Below the pieces are notes generated by a model. That model was given only the letters and a program-made list of their open reading frames with translations. It ran no database searches and was not told where the DNA came from. From the NCBI RefSeq assembly GCF_020614375.1, contig NZ_CP085327.1, positions 496,001 to 560,000 of the forward strand: 64,000 nt of DNA, in the 5' to 3' direction. Both the position numbers and the translations under genes were made by a program. Position 1 is the first letter of the stretch. Each line of letters begins with the position of its first letter. Shown here one piece after another: positions 8,845 through 16,592 of the stretch. This DNA comes from Haladaptatus salinisoli. GTDB taxonomy: Archaea > Halobacteriota > Halobacteria > Halobacteriales > Haladaptataceae.

Positions 8845-9269
8845 ACACCGCAGACCAGTACCTGAAAACTATCTACCTCGTCCAACGCATCGAAGACGGA
8901 CCGGCCGCGACCGGCGCGCTCGCGGACAGACTCGACATCAGCCCGGCGAGCGTCAACGAGATGGTCGGAAAACTCCAAGACCGCGGGTTGGTCGAACACG
9001 AGAAGTATCGCGGCGCGACGCTGACCGACGAGGGGGAGACCCGCGCCCGCGACGCCCTCCAGACGTACTGCATCCTCGAACGCTTCCTCGCCAACGTGCT
9101 CGAAGTCGAGGAGTTCCGCACCGAGGCGAAACAGCTCGAAAGCGTCATCGACGAGACGGTCGCGGAGCGATTGGACACCATCATCGACCGCGAACCGCAG
9201 TGTCCGGACTGCTTCCGCGCCGACGCGGACATGTGTGCGTATCTGGTCGACGAGGGCGAGGCGGACTGA
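8841..9269 (+). CDS. Small DtxR-family metal-dependent repressor with Cys-rich tail
   Basis: The 142-residue protein starts with the DtxR winged helix (DQYLKTIYLVQ; recognition region LADRLDISPASVNEMVGKLQDRGLV) followed by a dimerisation helix pair. It lacks the C-terminal SH3/FeoA domain found in the other DtxR gene here (18729-19400). Instead it ends in CPDCFRADADMC, three cysteines that could bind metal or a cluster. The ATG overlaps the ferritin-like gene stop. Repressors of this form usually sense Fe2+ or Mn2+. The position at the end of the SUF/ferritin cluster suggests that it regulates this cluster through the palindrome at 4703-4716. Confidence 0.85.
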   Translation: MNTADQYLKTIYLVQRIEDGPAATGALADRLDISPASVNEMVGKLQDRGLVEHEKYRGATLTDEGETRARDALQTYCILERFLANVLEVEEFRTEAKQLESVIDETVAERLDTIIDREPQCPDCFRADADMCAYLVDEGEAD

Positions 9270-9386
9270 CCGGGTGAAACGAGGCGAATCGAATCGGCGT
9301 ACTGCGGTTTTCCCCGCCGGTCGTTTGCGGTACGTTCAAGTATCAGCCCAGATTACGTGACGACGAAGCCTCGCATCTACCGCCGA

Positions 9387-9433
9387 GTCCCGCGGTGGTG
9401 AGCAGCGTCGAAAGAACGTGAGCCTCGCGGGAC
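9387..9433 (+). repeat. Hairpin upstream of tRNA-Gln with acceptor-like stem
   Basis: GTCCCGCG (9387-9394) and CGCGGGAC (9426-9433) form a perfect 8-bp stem with a 31-base loop. The 5' side AGTCCCGCGGTG closely matches the first bases of the adjacent tRNA-Gln (AGTCCCGTGGTG). It may be a decayed tRNA piece or a leader hairpin. Confidence 0.4.
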
Positions 9434-9453
9434 CGTGCGAATGAGGCGAACGA

Positions 9454-9526
9454 AGTCCCGTGGTGTAGCGGCCAATCATAATGGCCTTTGGAGCCATTGA
9501 CGGCGGTTCGAATCCGCCCGGGACTA
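9454..9526 (+). tRNA. tRNA-Gln (anticodon TTG)
   Basis: The 73-base cloverleaf has acceptor arms AGTCCCG (9454-9460) and CGGGACT (9519-9525) with discriminator A at 9526. The anticodon stem is ATGGC/GCCAT around loop CTTTGGA, giving anticodon TTG at 9488-9490 (reads CAA). The T arm is GGCGG-TTCGAAT-CCGCC. No intron. CCA is not encoded. Its 3' end serves as one side of the direct repeat that frames the metal islet. Confidence 0.95.
9513..9526 (+). repeat. attL-like direct repeat at the tRNA-Gln 3' end
   Basis: TCCGCCCGGGACTA is the exact 3' end of tRNA-Gln and recurs at 13068-13081. With one mismatch the identity extends four more bases (TACC here, CACC there). Duplicated tRNA 3' ends are the usual footprint of tyrosine-recombinase integration. 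Confidence 0.75.
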
Positions 9527-9683
9527 TACCCAAAACGGTACGATTCCCCTTTTACGCGGTGATGATCGTCGGCAGTTGGTGAACCGAGTAAAAGTCGTAC
9601 TGGTCGTGGCGGTGAGTCGACCGACGCTCAGGGACCGTCAATTCATCAACGCGTTCATAGCCGTCTCGCCGCTATAGCAGAGC

Positions 9684-10433
9684 ATGCGAGAATTCGTCTT
9701 CGCTCTCGAATACGACCCGGAGAGCAGCGCGGTCGCCGACATCCTCGCCGCCAATCCCGAGACGACGATTCGGTCGCTCTCCTGCCACGTGACGTCCGAC
9801 AACCTCTGGCGCGTTGACCACGTAAGCGGAAACGACGACGCGCTCGACGAACTCGCCGAGACGGTCGCGGACGCCGAGTACTACACCGACTGCCTGGCTC
9901 GTCGCGACTGCGGGGCCGACTGGGAGACGCGGGTGCTCGATCGTACCGACGACGTGCTCGTCCTCTACTCCTACTGGACGAGGACTCCCTCCTGCACCTC
10001 CATCCCGCACCTCGCACTCGACCACTTCGGCGACGGGCTCATCTTCGAAACCACGTGGACGGGCCGCCGCTACGAGTGGCGAATCATCGCTCCCGGCGAC
10101 ACCGCCTTTCGTGCCTTCCGCGAGGCCATCGGAGGGGAGATCGACGGGACGACCGGCGTCGACTTCGTCCGAGTGGGTGGCACGGCAGCGGACACGACGA
10201 AAGACGGTAGTGCGGAAACCCTCACGCCCGAGCAGGACGCGGCGGTCCGCGCCGCCGTCGAACGCGGCTACTACGAGACACCGCGCGAGATCGAGACCTA
10301 CGAACTGGCCAAAGAGCTGGACGTTCCGGGGTCGACGCTGGGGTACCGACTGCGTCGCGCCGAGAGTAAACTGGCGACGGCCTACGTCGACGATAGTCCA
10401 CCATCCTCTCGATTGCCGGCTTCCGAGTCCTAA
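9684..10433 (+). CDS. HTH_10 (Bat-like) transcriptional regulator
   Basis: The 249-residue protein has an N-terminal sensor-like region of about 170 residues, which includes several cysteines (LSCHVTS, DCLARRDCGADW, TPSCTS) that could bind a metal. The C-terminal bacterio-opsin-activator type HTH is AVERGYYETPREIETYELAKEL followed by PGSTLGYRLRRAESKL. HTH_10 proteins are haloarchaeal transcription factors. Its place 60 bases before a heavy-metal ATPase, inside the same repeat-flanked segment, suggests that it senses metal and controls the pump. The ATG at 9684 follows a short AT-rich run. Confidence 0.85.
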   Translation: MREFVFALEYDPESSAVADILAANPETTIRSLSCHVTSDNLWRVDHVSGNDDALDELAETVADAEYYTDCLARRDCGADWETRVLDRTDDVLVLYSYWTRTPSCTSIPHLALDHFGDGLIFETTWTGRRYEWRIIAPGDTAFRAFREAIGGEIDGTTGVDFVRVGGTAADTTKDGSAETLTPEQDAAVRAAVERGYYETPREIETYELAKELDVPGSTLGYRLRRAESKLATAYVDDSPPSSRLPASES

Positions 10434-10452
10434 CGCGGCATTCGGTACGCAC

Positions 10453-10468
10453 CAAACGAAGCGGTTTG
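10453..10468. promoter_or_regulatory. Inverted repeat before the heavy-metal ATPase
   Basis: CAAAC-GAAGCG-GTTTG has 5-bp arms and a 6-bp spacer, 25 bases upstream of the ATPase ATG at 10494, at about the distance expected for a leaderless promoter element. It is a candidate operator for the adjacent HTH_10 regulator. The arms are short, so chance is possible. Confidence 0.35.
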
Positions 10469-10493
10469 TCCGTCAGTCACCTTCGAACGCGTA

Positions 10494-13058
10494 ATGACTA
10501 CGAACGCCGCGGGACCGGAGGGAACTCCGCCCCGAGCCGTGGAGCTGGACGTGCCCGGGATGGATTGCCCCTCCTGCGCGGAGAAGATCGTCAACAGCGT
10601 CTCCGCGCTCGACGGCGTCGTCTCCGTCGAACCGCAGGTGATGACCGGAACCGTCCACGTCGAGTACGCCCCCGGAAGGGTGGGCGTGGATGCCCTCGTC
10701 GAACGCGTCCACTCCGCCGGCTACGACGTCGAATCGCGGAGCGACCTCGAGACAGTGCGCTTCGACGTCCCCACGATGGATTGTGCGTCCTGTGCGGGTA
10801 AAATCGAGAACGCACTCGATACCGTCGAGGGCCTTCGAGAGCGAGAGACGTTACCGACGACCGGAACAGTCATCGTCACCTACGACGCCGAACGAACCTC
10901 CCGCGCCGATCTCGTCGCCGCCATCGAGAGCGCGGGATACGAAGTCGAAGAGACCGGCACGGAAGCGGACGGAGGAGGCTTCGACGGGGAGAGTTCGGCG
11001 AAAGCCGTCTGGCTGAGTCCACGAGCGCTCAAGACTTGGATCGGTGGTGGGCTGTTGCTACTCGGCCTCGTCTTCGAGTTCCTGCTCTCCGGATTCGACG
11101 TGACGCTCTTCGCGCTTCTCGGACGGGAATTCGGCGCGGCAGAGCTGCTCTACTTCGCCGGTGCAGCGATCAGCGGGGAGGAAATCATCCGCAACGGGTA
11201 CTACTCCGCTCGAACCCGGTCGCTCGACATCGACCTGCTGATGAGCCTCGGCATTCTCGGTGCGATCTCGGCCAGCTTGGTCTTCGCCGAGGCGCTTTAT
11301 CTCGAAGCGGGGATGCTGGCGGTGCTGTTCAGCGTCGCGGAGTTGATGGAGGAGTACGCGATGGACCGCGCTCGCTCCTCGCTGCGCGAACTAATGGACC
11401 TCTCCCCGACGACCGCGACCGTCCGGCGCGACGGGGAGGAGACGACCGTCCCCGTCGAAGAACTGCGCGTGGGCGACCGCGTGATCGTCCGGCCCGGCGA
11501 CCGCGTTCCCGCCGACGGAACGGTCATCGAGGGCGAGAGCGCGGTCAATCAGGCACCGATCACCGGCGAAAGCGTTCCCGTCGACAAAGCGGAAGGTGAC
11601 GAGGTGTACGCCGGGACCATCAACGAAGAGGGGTACCTCGAAGCCGAAGTCACGGCGGTGGCCGAGGACAGCATGCTCGCCCGCATCATCGAACTCGTCG
11701 AAGACGCCCAGCGGGACAAAACCGAACACGAGCGGTTCGTCGATCGGTTCGCCGGTCAGTACACGCCGGTCGTCGTCTCGCTGGCCGTCCTCATCGCCGC
11801 AGTCCCACCGCTCCTCATCGACGCTACCGTAACCGTCGGCTTCGGCGGTACCACCCTCGCCTTCGCCGGCGACTGGGCGACGTGGTTCAAGCGCGGACTG
11901 GCGCTCCTCGTCCTCTCGTGCCCGTGTGCGTTGGTCATCAGCACGCCGGTCAGCGTCGTATCCGGAATCACCAGCGCAGCGCGCAACGGCGTTCTCATCG
12001 AGGGCGGAACTCACCTCGAATCGGTCGGTACCGTGGGAGCCGTCGCGTTCGACAAAACCGGAACGCTCACGCACGGACGACTCACCGTCACCGACATCGT
12101 GCCCGTCCGCGGCGAATCCCGGGAGTCGGTACTGGCAGCGGCGGCGAGTCTGGAGTCGCGAAGCGAGCACCCGATCGCGCAGGCCGTCGTGGAGGCTGCC
12201 GACGAAGAGGGCGTCGAACGCGAGGACGTCTCGGCGTTCGAGAGCTTAACGGGAAGAGGCGTCCGCGCCGCGCTGGACGGCGAAGCGCATTACGTGGGCA
12301 AGCCCGCCCTCTTCGAGGAGCTGGGAATCTCGCTGGACCGCATTCAGGCCGCATCCGACGGGGGTGTGGAACTCGAAGGGTCCGGTGACCGCGACGAACC
12401 GTTCCCGCCGCAGGGTGATACGATCGCCGACCTGCAGGCGGAGGGGAAGACCGTGATTCTCGTCGGAACCGAGAAGCAGATCGAGGGCGTGATCGCGGTC
12501 GCGGACGAGGTGCGCCCCGAGGCGAGACGGGCGGTGGAGCGCCTTCGCGATATCGGCGTCGAGCACGTGGTAATGTTGACCGGAGATAACGAGACCACTG
12601 CCCGCGCCGTCGGCGAGACGGCCGATATTGACGAGGTCCACGCGGAGCTGCTTCCGGAAGACAAGGTGAACGTAATCGCGGCGCTCGACGAGAAGTACGG
12701 CGGTGTAGCGATGACTGGGGACGGAGTCAACGACGCACCCGCGCTCGCGACTGCTACCGTCGGCGTGGCGATGGGTGCAGCAGGAACGGACACGGCGGTC
12801 GAGTCAGCGGACATCGCCCTGATGGGTGACGATTTACTGAAAGTTCCCTATCTGTACGCGCTGTCGAGGAAAGCCAACGGTGTCATCAGGGAGAACATCT
12901 GGGCGAGCGTCGGTGTAAAGGCGCTGTTGGCGGTCGGCGTCCCGTTCGGACTGGTGAACGTCGCGATCGCCGTTATCGTCGGCGACATGGGGATGAGTCT
13001 CGGCGTGACGACGAACGCGCTACGATTGGCGCGAATCGAACCCGAGCGAATCGAGTAA
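10494..13058 (+). CDS. Heavy-metal P1B-type ATPase, Zn/Cd/Pb exporter type
   Basis: The 854-residue pump has two N-terminal HMA domains with metal-binding CxxC pairs (GMDCPSCAEK, Cys24/27; TMDCASCAGK, Cys97/100). The membrane core carries the CPC motif in LSCPCALVIS (Cys476/478), the phosphorylation site DKTGTLT (Asp520), the SEHPIAQ motif and the hinge TGDGVNDAPAL. The last membrane segment has an aspartate in VGDMGMSLGVTTNALRL, the arrangement of ZntA/CadA pumps rather than CopA. It should export Zn2+, Cd2+ or Pb2+ from the cytoplasm at the cost of ATP. It follows the HTH_10 gene and ends 10 bases before the downstream repeat. Confidence 0.92.
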   Translation: MTTNAAGPEGTPPRAVELDVPGMDCPSCAEKIVNSVSALDGVVSVEPQVMTGTVHVEYAPGRVGVDALVERVHSAGYDVESRSDLETVRFDVPTMDCASCAGKIENALDTVEGLRERETLPTTGTVIVTYDAERTSRADLVAAIESAGYEVEETGTEADGGGFDGESSAKAVWLSPRALKTWIGGGLLLLGLVFEFLLSGFDVTLFALLGREFGAAELLYFAGAAISGEEIIRNGYYSARTRSLDIDLLMSLGILGAISASLVFAEALYLEAGMLAVLFSVAELMEEYAMDRARSSLRELMDLSPTTATVRRDGEETTVPVEELRVGDRVIVRPGDRVPADGTVIEGESAVNQAPITGESVPVDKAEGDEVYAGTINEEGYLEAEVTAVAEDSMLARIIELVEDAQRDKTEHERFVDRFAGQYTPVVVSLAVLIAAVPPLLIDATVTVGFGGTTLAFAGDWATWFKRGLALLVLSCPCALVISTPVSVVSGITSAARNGVLIEGGTHLESVGTVGAVAFDKTGTLTHGRLTVTDIVPVRGESRESVLAAAASLESRSEHPIAQAVVEAADEEGVEREDVSAFESLTGRGVRAALDGEAHYVGKPALFEELGISLDRIQAASDGGVELEGSGDRDEPFPPQGDTIADLQAEGKTVILVGTEKQIEGVIAVADEVRPEARRAVERLRDIGVEHVVMLTGDNETTARAVGETADIDEVHAELLPEDKVNVIAALDEKYGGVAMTGDGVNDAPALATATVGVAMGAAGTDTAVESADIALMGDDLLKVPYLYALSRKANGVIRENIWASVGVKALLAVGVPFGLVNVAIAVIVGDMGMSLGVTTNALRLARIEPERIE

Positions 13059-13067
13059 TTGTCAAAC

Positions 13068-13081
13068 TCCGCCCGGGACTA
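13068..13081 (+). repeat. attR-like copy of the tRNA-Gln 3' end
   Basis: This exact copy of TCCGCCCGGGACTA has no tRNA around it: the upstream bases are the end of the ATPase gene. With 9513-9526 it bounds the 3.55-kb islet. Confidence 0.75.
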
Positions 13082-13229
13082 CACCGATTTTGACTCGAAC
13101 CTTCTCACGGCGTTTCGTTCCGCGTCCGACGACGGCGGGTGCGGCGATGTCCGCACCCGAGGCGAGCGCGCTATTTGCCGCGACTCTCCGCCCGTAACTC
13201 CCATTACCATCTAAAATCCACGTGGCGAT

Positions 13230-13904
13230 ATGAGTACGATCGCGGAATTCAGTATTCCGGCGGAGGAGTTCGCGCTGTCCGAGACGTTGGAGCGCCTGCC
13301 CGAGATGGTGTTCAAAATCGACCGCGTGGTGGCGCACGATACGGATTACGTAATGCCGTTCGTCTGGGCATCCGACGGCGATTTCGAGTCGCTGACCGCG
13401 GCGCTCGAAATCGACCCCAGCGTGGGAAACGTCGAGCTTCTCACCGACCTCGACGAGGAGCGTCTTTACCGCATGGAGTGGGTCAACAAGACCCGGATAA
13501 TCGGGCACATGCTGCTCGAACAGAGCGCGACCGTTCAGCGCGCAACGGCGCACGACGACCAATGGGATCTACGCGTGCTGTTCCCCGAGCAGAACCGGAT
13601 TTCGGCAACGAGCCAGTACGCGCACGAGCACGGGTTCTCCCTCGACGTCTCGCGGATCTACGACGTCGACAGCGCACAGCGCGTTAGATTCGACCTCACC
13701 GACGACCAACAGGAAGCCCTCGCCATGGCCGTCGAACACGGTTACTACGACGTCCCGCGGGACGTCGACCAGTCCGAACTGGCCGAAAAACTCGGCGTGT
13801 CACACCAAGCGCTTTCAGAACGGCTCCGGCGGGGAACCAAGGGAATCCTCGAGAAGGTCGTTCTCGATACCCCCGCCGACGAGGACGCGGACCGTACCCT
13901 CTGA
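13230..13904 (+). CDS. HTH_10 (Bat-like) transcriptional regulator
   Basis: The 224-residue protein has an N-terminal sensor-like region without clear motifs and the HTH_10 domain at the C-terminus (LTDDQQEALAMAVEHGYYDV, then SELAEKLGVSHQALSERLRRG). The N-terminal region differs from that of the HTH_10 protein at 9684 and lacks its cysteines, so the ligand differs. It sits just outside the tRNA-Gln islet (149 bases after the repeat) and has its own promoter region. Haloarchaea carry many such regulators; the target is unknown. Confidence 0.85.
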   Translation: MSTIAEFSIPAEEFALSETLERLPEMVFKIDRVVAHDTDYVMPFVWASDGDFESLTAALEIDPSVGNVELLTDLDEERLYRMEWVNKTRIIGHMLLEQSATVQRATAHDDQWDLRVLFPEQNRISATSQYAHEHGFSLDVSRIYDVDSAQRVRFDLTDDQQEALAMAVEHGYYDVPRDVDQSELAEKLGVSHQALSERLRRGTKGILEKVVLDTPADEDADRTL

Positions 13905-13969
13905 CGGGACCGGCAAGATAAGAGGACCGCCGTGCCGCCCGCCATCGTTCGAAACGGTCCGAGATGCGG

Positions 13970-14602
13970 TTACTTCGAACCGTGCTGAATCGTTCCCGTC
14001 CACTTTCCGTACATGTCGTCGGTCTGTTTGTCCTTATCCAGCAGGAGTACTTCGACGTTCAGCGTCCCGGAGTTGAACTGCCGGAGCGCCGCCTTGTCGA
14101 TCTCGATTTGGTGCGTTCCCTCGTCGTGCTGGAATCGAACGCCGGCGCGCGCGACTCGTTCGCCGTTGATTCTCACGAGGAAGTACGGGTCGCCGTCCAC
14201 CAGCGGTTCGGGGTCGACGCCCGACATGCTGGTGTTCGCCACGACCTCGACGTCGAAGTCGGAGTAGCCGTTCCCGCTCTTCGCTTCGACCTTGTTGGTG
14301 AACGTCACGCTCTTGATTCGTCCGGGCTCCCGCTTGACGTCTATCGGCGTGTTCGGCGCTTTCGGCGGCGACCACGATTGGGTCGTCGTCGTTCCGGTCG
14401 TCGTCTCCGTCGTTTCCGTCGTCGTCGTTGTCGTCGTTGTCGTGGTACCGGTCGTAGAGGTGGTCGCGGTGGTCGTCTGGGCGGGACTCGTCGACGTCGA
14501 GGTCGTTTCCGTCGTGGTCGTGTCCGACCCGCCGATGCCGCTACAGCCGGCGAACAGGACGGCGACGACGAGGACGAGCGCGGATAACTGATGACGATTC
14601 AT
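13970..14602 (-). CDS. Thr-rich secreted lipoprotein
   Basis: The 210-residue protein begins with a signal peptide ending in a lipobox (LVVAVLFAGC), so the cysteine near residue 20 is probably lipidated. A long threonine-dominated linker (about residues 26-75) is a likely site of O-glycosylation. The remaining 130 residues are predicted to be beta-rich (SVTFTNKVEAKSGNGYSDFD) with no catalytic motif. The ATG at 14602 is preferred to an upstream in-frame start because it gives a clean signal peptide. The linker DNA is a near-repetitive trinucleotide tract and may vary in length between strains. Confidence 0.8.
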   Translation of the reverse strand: MNRHQLSALVLVVAVLFAGCSGIGGSDTTTTETTSTSTSPAQTTTATTSTTGTTTTTTTTTTETTETTTGTTTTQSWSPPKAPNTPIDVKREPGRIKSVTFTNKVEAKSGNGYSDFDVEVVANTSMSGVDPEPLVDGDPYFLVRINGERVARAGVRFQHDEGTHQIEIDKAALRQFNSGTLNVEVLLLDKDKQTDDMYGKWTGTIQHGSK

Positions 14603-14929
14603 AGGTGGGTAATGGAGATGATTCGTTAATATCCTTTTGCCGCTTTTCAAGCGTCCGTTTCCTAATATCGACGCCGTCGGAATCGAGAGTAACGAGAGAG
14701 TACGGCTCCCGACGGGCGGCGTGAAAACGCGCGAGGCGAACGGAAAGCGACGCGTAGGATCGACTTATCGCCGACCGCGTCCGATAACAGATAGGAGATC
14801 CGAACGCTTCGATTTCGACGGACGACGTTGACGCTGCGTTATTTTATCATTTTTGATTGACGGGTAGAAACAAGACATATATACGCTTCGGACACATCCG
14901 TAATATCTACCATCGGTTTGGCGATATTC
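14603..14929. other. Intergenic region without a convincing gene
   Basis: These 327 bases separate two divergent genes. The left end holds the lipoprotein promoter (AT-rich GATATTAAC on the minus strand). The right end is strikingly AT-rich (about 14840-14930) and contains a TATA-like ATATATA at 14877-14883 for the next gene. A 64-codon open frame at 14637-14831 has only a TTG start and very basic composition, so I do not call it. Confidence 0.6.
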
Positions 14930-15145
14930 ATGGAATATAAACAAAATAATCGGTACGAGATGACAGTTACAGATGCGGAGTACGACGACGACGGTTCCTT
15001 GAATCTCTCGGTGCGCTTCGACCCGAACGAGACGCCCCCGCTGGACGAACTACTCACCGATAGCTACGTCAAACTGAGCGTGTACGACAGAGGAGAGTTC
15101 GCGGAGAGCGGGACGCTGGCCCTCTACAACCGTATTCACTGTTGA
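14930..15145 (+). CDS. Small haloarchaeal protein of unknown function
   Basis: The 71-residue protein has ATG at 14930, about 47 bases after a TATA-like ATATATA; a later ATG at 14960 is also possible. The middle reads YDDDGSLNLSVRFDPNETPP and DSYVKLSVYDRGEFAESGTL, typical of a compact acidic beta protein. No motif is recognised. It has an unusually AT-rich upstream region, which can mark a regulated or recently acquired gene. Confidence 0.55.
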   Translation: MEYKQNNRYEMTVTDAEYDDDGSLNLSVRFDPNETPPLDELLTDSYVKLSVYDRGEFAESGTLALYNRIHC

Positions 15146-15217
15146 GCGGATTCGATCGGCGAAAAAGCGGAGTTTTCTGGCGAGGTGCGGTCGGTACCGG
15201 TCGGTTCTTGAAGCAGT

Positions 15218-15646
15218 TTAGAGTCGGTCGCGCCCCTTACGACGCGACACGGAGCGTCCGAGTTCGAACTCGTCGAATTTTCGCGAAACTGTCCGCAGGT
15301 AGCGACGAACGTCGAACCCCGTTCGTCGTTTCGTGCGCCCCCGTCGAGAGCGTGAGCGGCGGGACGGTTCTCGGTTCCGACGGTTCAGCAACCGCCGAGC
15401 CGCTGCTTGCGTCTCCGGTGAGATGAGGGGATTGTCCGGCGAGAACGCCTGCGAGAGCACCCCGCAGACCGCCGCGATGACGACGAAGTAGTATCCGAGG
15501 GTCGTGATGATGTTCGCCGAGAAGAACGCGACGTAGATGCCGTTCACGAAGAAGAACAGCCCGAGGAGCTGTAACCCCCTGTTGAGATACCGAAACGACG
15601 AGTCCGTCGTTGGTTGCTCGATGCCGTTTAGGTTTGTCGTACTCAT
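15218..15646 (-). CDS. Two-TM membrane protein with basic tail
   Basis: The 142-residue protein has a short N-terminus, two hydrophobic segments (about 26-45, LLGLFFFVNGIYVAFFSANI; and 50-66, YYFVVIAAVCGVLSQAF) and a C-terminal tail extremely rich in arginine (RRSRSRRGRTKRRT). The tail is unusual for a halophile, where proteins are acidic, and could bind nucleic acid or lipid head groups. No known family is recognised. Confidence 0.65.
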   Translation of the reverse strand: MSTTNLNGIEQPTTDSSFRYLNRGLQLLGLFFFVNGIYVAFFSANIITTLGYYFVVIAAVCGVLSQAFSPDNPLISPETQAAARRLLNRRNREPSRRSRSRRGRTKRRTGFDVRRYLRTVSRKFDEFELGRSVSRRKGRDRL

Positions 15647-15777
15647 CTACCCACACGCCGTTTCGACGCGCGACGTAATGAAAGTCAGTCAGACATATGT
15701 GTATAACGTGACTTGAACGGAAATAAACCACTCGAAGATGCGACACGCCCGTTGAGAGCTTCTCGAACGGCGGTCGA

Positions 15778-16482
15778 CTAGTCGAGCACGAATTTCAGCC
15801 GCTCTTCGTCGCTTCCCTTCGTCTCTCGTCCGGTGATTCGGAACTCGCCGATTTCCCCCGTGTTTTCGACGTGCGTTCCCGCGCACGCGGTTCGGTCGTA
15901 CCCGTCTATCTCCACGATGCGAATCTCTCGGATGCTCTTCGGAAGGAGGCGAATCCGCGTTCGTTCAGGGTCGAGCGTCGATTCCGCCTCGTCGCGGGCC
16001 ATCTCGTACCAGTCGACGGCCAGTCCCTCCTCGATGCGCTCTTCCATCTCCGCCTCGATGCGGGCGAACTCCTCGTCGGTAAATCGCTCGTAGGCGCAGT
16101 CGATTCGGGCGCGGTCGGCGTACAACTGGTTTCCCGTCGTCGGCGCGTCGAACTCGTCCAGCAAGACCGCCGAGAGGAGGTGTTGTGCGGTGTGATGTCG
16201 CATGTGCGCATACCGACGCTTCCAGTCGATTCGTCCGGTGACGACGGTTCCCGCTTCCGGCGGGGTTCCGTCGACGGTGTGGTAGATGGTATCTTTCTTC
16301 TGCACGTCGGAGACTCGCCACGTTTCGCCGTCGGTTTCGAACTCGCCCGTATCGGCGGGCTGTCCGCCACCTTCGGGATAGAACAGCGTTCGGTCGAGTA
16401 CGACGCGGTCGCCCGCGACGCGCTCGACCGTCGCCTCGAACTCTCGATCGTACGTGGCGTCGAGATACAGCGCCTCGGTCAT
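15778..16482 (-). CDS. alaX: AlaX-type alanyl-tRNA editing protein
   Basis: The 234-residue protein corresponds to the editing domain of AlaRS without the catalytic part. It carries the zinc-binding signature HHTAQH (about residues 95-100) and the later CAGTH block, and an N-terminal beta-barrel with LFYPEGGGQPADTG. AlaX removes serine (or glycine) wrongly attached to tRNA-Ala. The presence of the N-terminal barrel points to the medium-length AlaX-M type. It stands alone, divergent from the HD protein at 16593. Confidence 0.92.
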   Translation of the reverse strand: MTEALYLDATYDREFEATVERVAGDRVVLDRTLFYPEGGGQPADTGEFETDGETWRVSDVQKKDTIYHTVDGTPPEAGTVVTGRIDWKRRYAHMRHHTAQHLLSAVLLDEFDAPTTGNQLYADRARIDCAYERFTDEEFARIEAEMEERIEEGLAVDWYEMARDEAESTLDPERTRIRLLPKSIREIRIVEIDGYDRTACAGTHVENTGEIGEFRITGRETKGSDEERLKFVLD

Positions 16483-16592
16483 ATGCCGGTAGAAGAACAG
16501 GCGACACTTAATGAACTCGTCGTAACGCTAAAGAGCGAATCGTGCGTTTGTATCAGTAATGAGTACGAACTACGGACAACGGAGGAGAGTTT

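Larger units (their letters stand above)
9527..13081 (+). mobile_element. Putative two-gene metal-resistance islet inserted in tRNA-Gln
   Basis: A 3.55-kb segment lies between the tRNA-Gln 3' end and an exact 14-base copy of that end located 10 bases after the ATPase stop codon. It carries only an HTH_10 regulator and a Zn/Cd-type P-type ATPase. No integrase or relaxase gene is present, so it is either a remnant or an element mobilised by an enzyme encoded elsewhere. The boundaries coincide with gene ends, which supports a discrete insertion. Confidence 0.65.

Noticed and set aside
14637..14831. A 64-codon open frame in the lipoprotein upstream region
   Set aside because: TTG start, very basic product and no ribosome binding site; haloarchaeal proteins are acidic.
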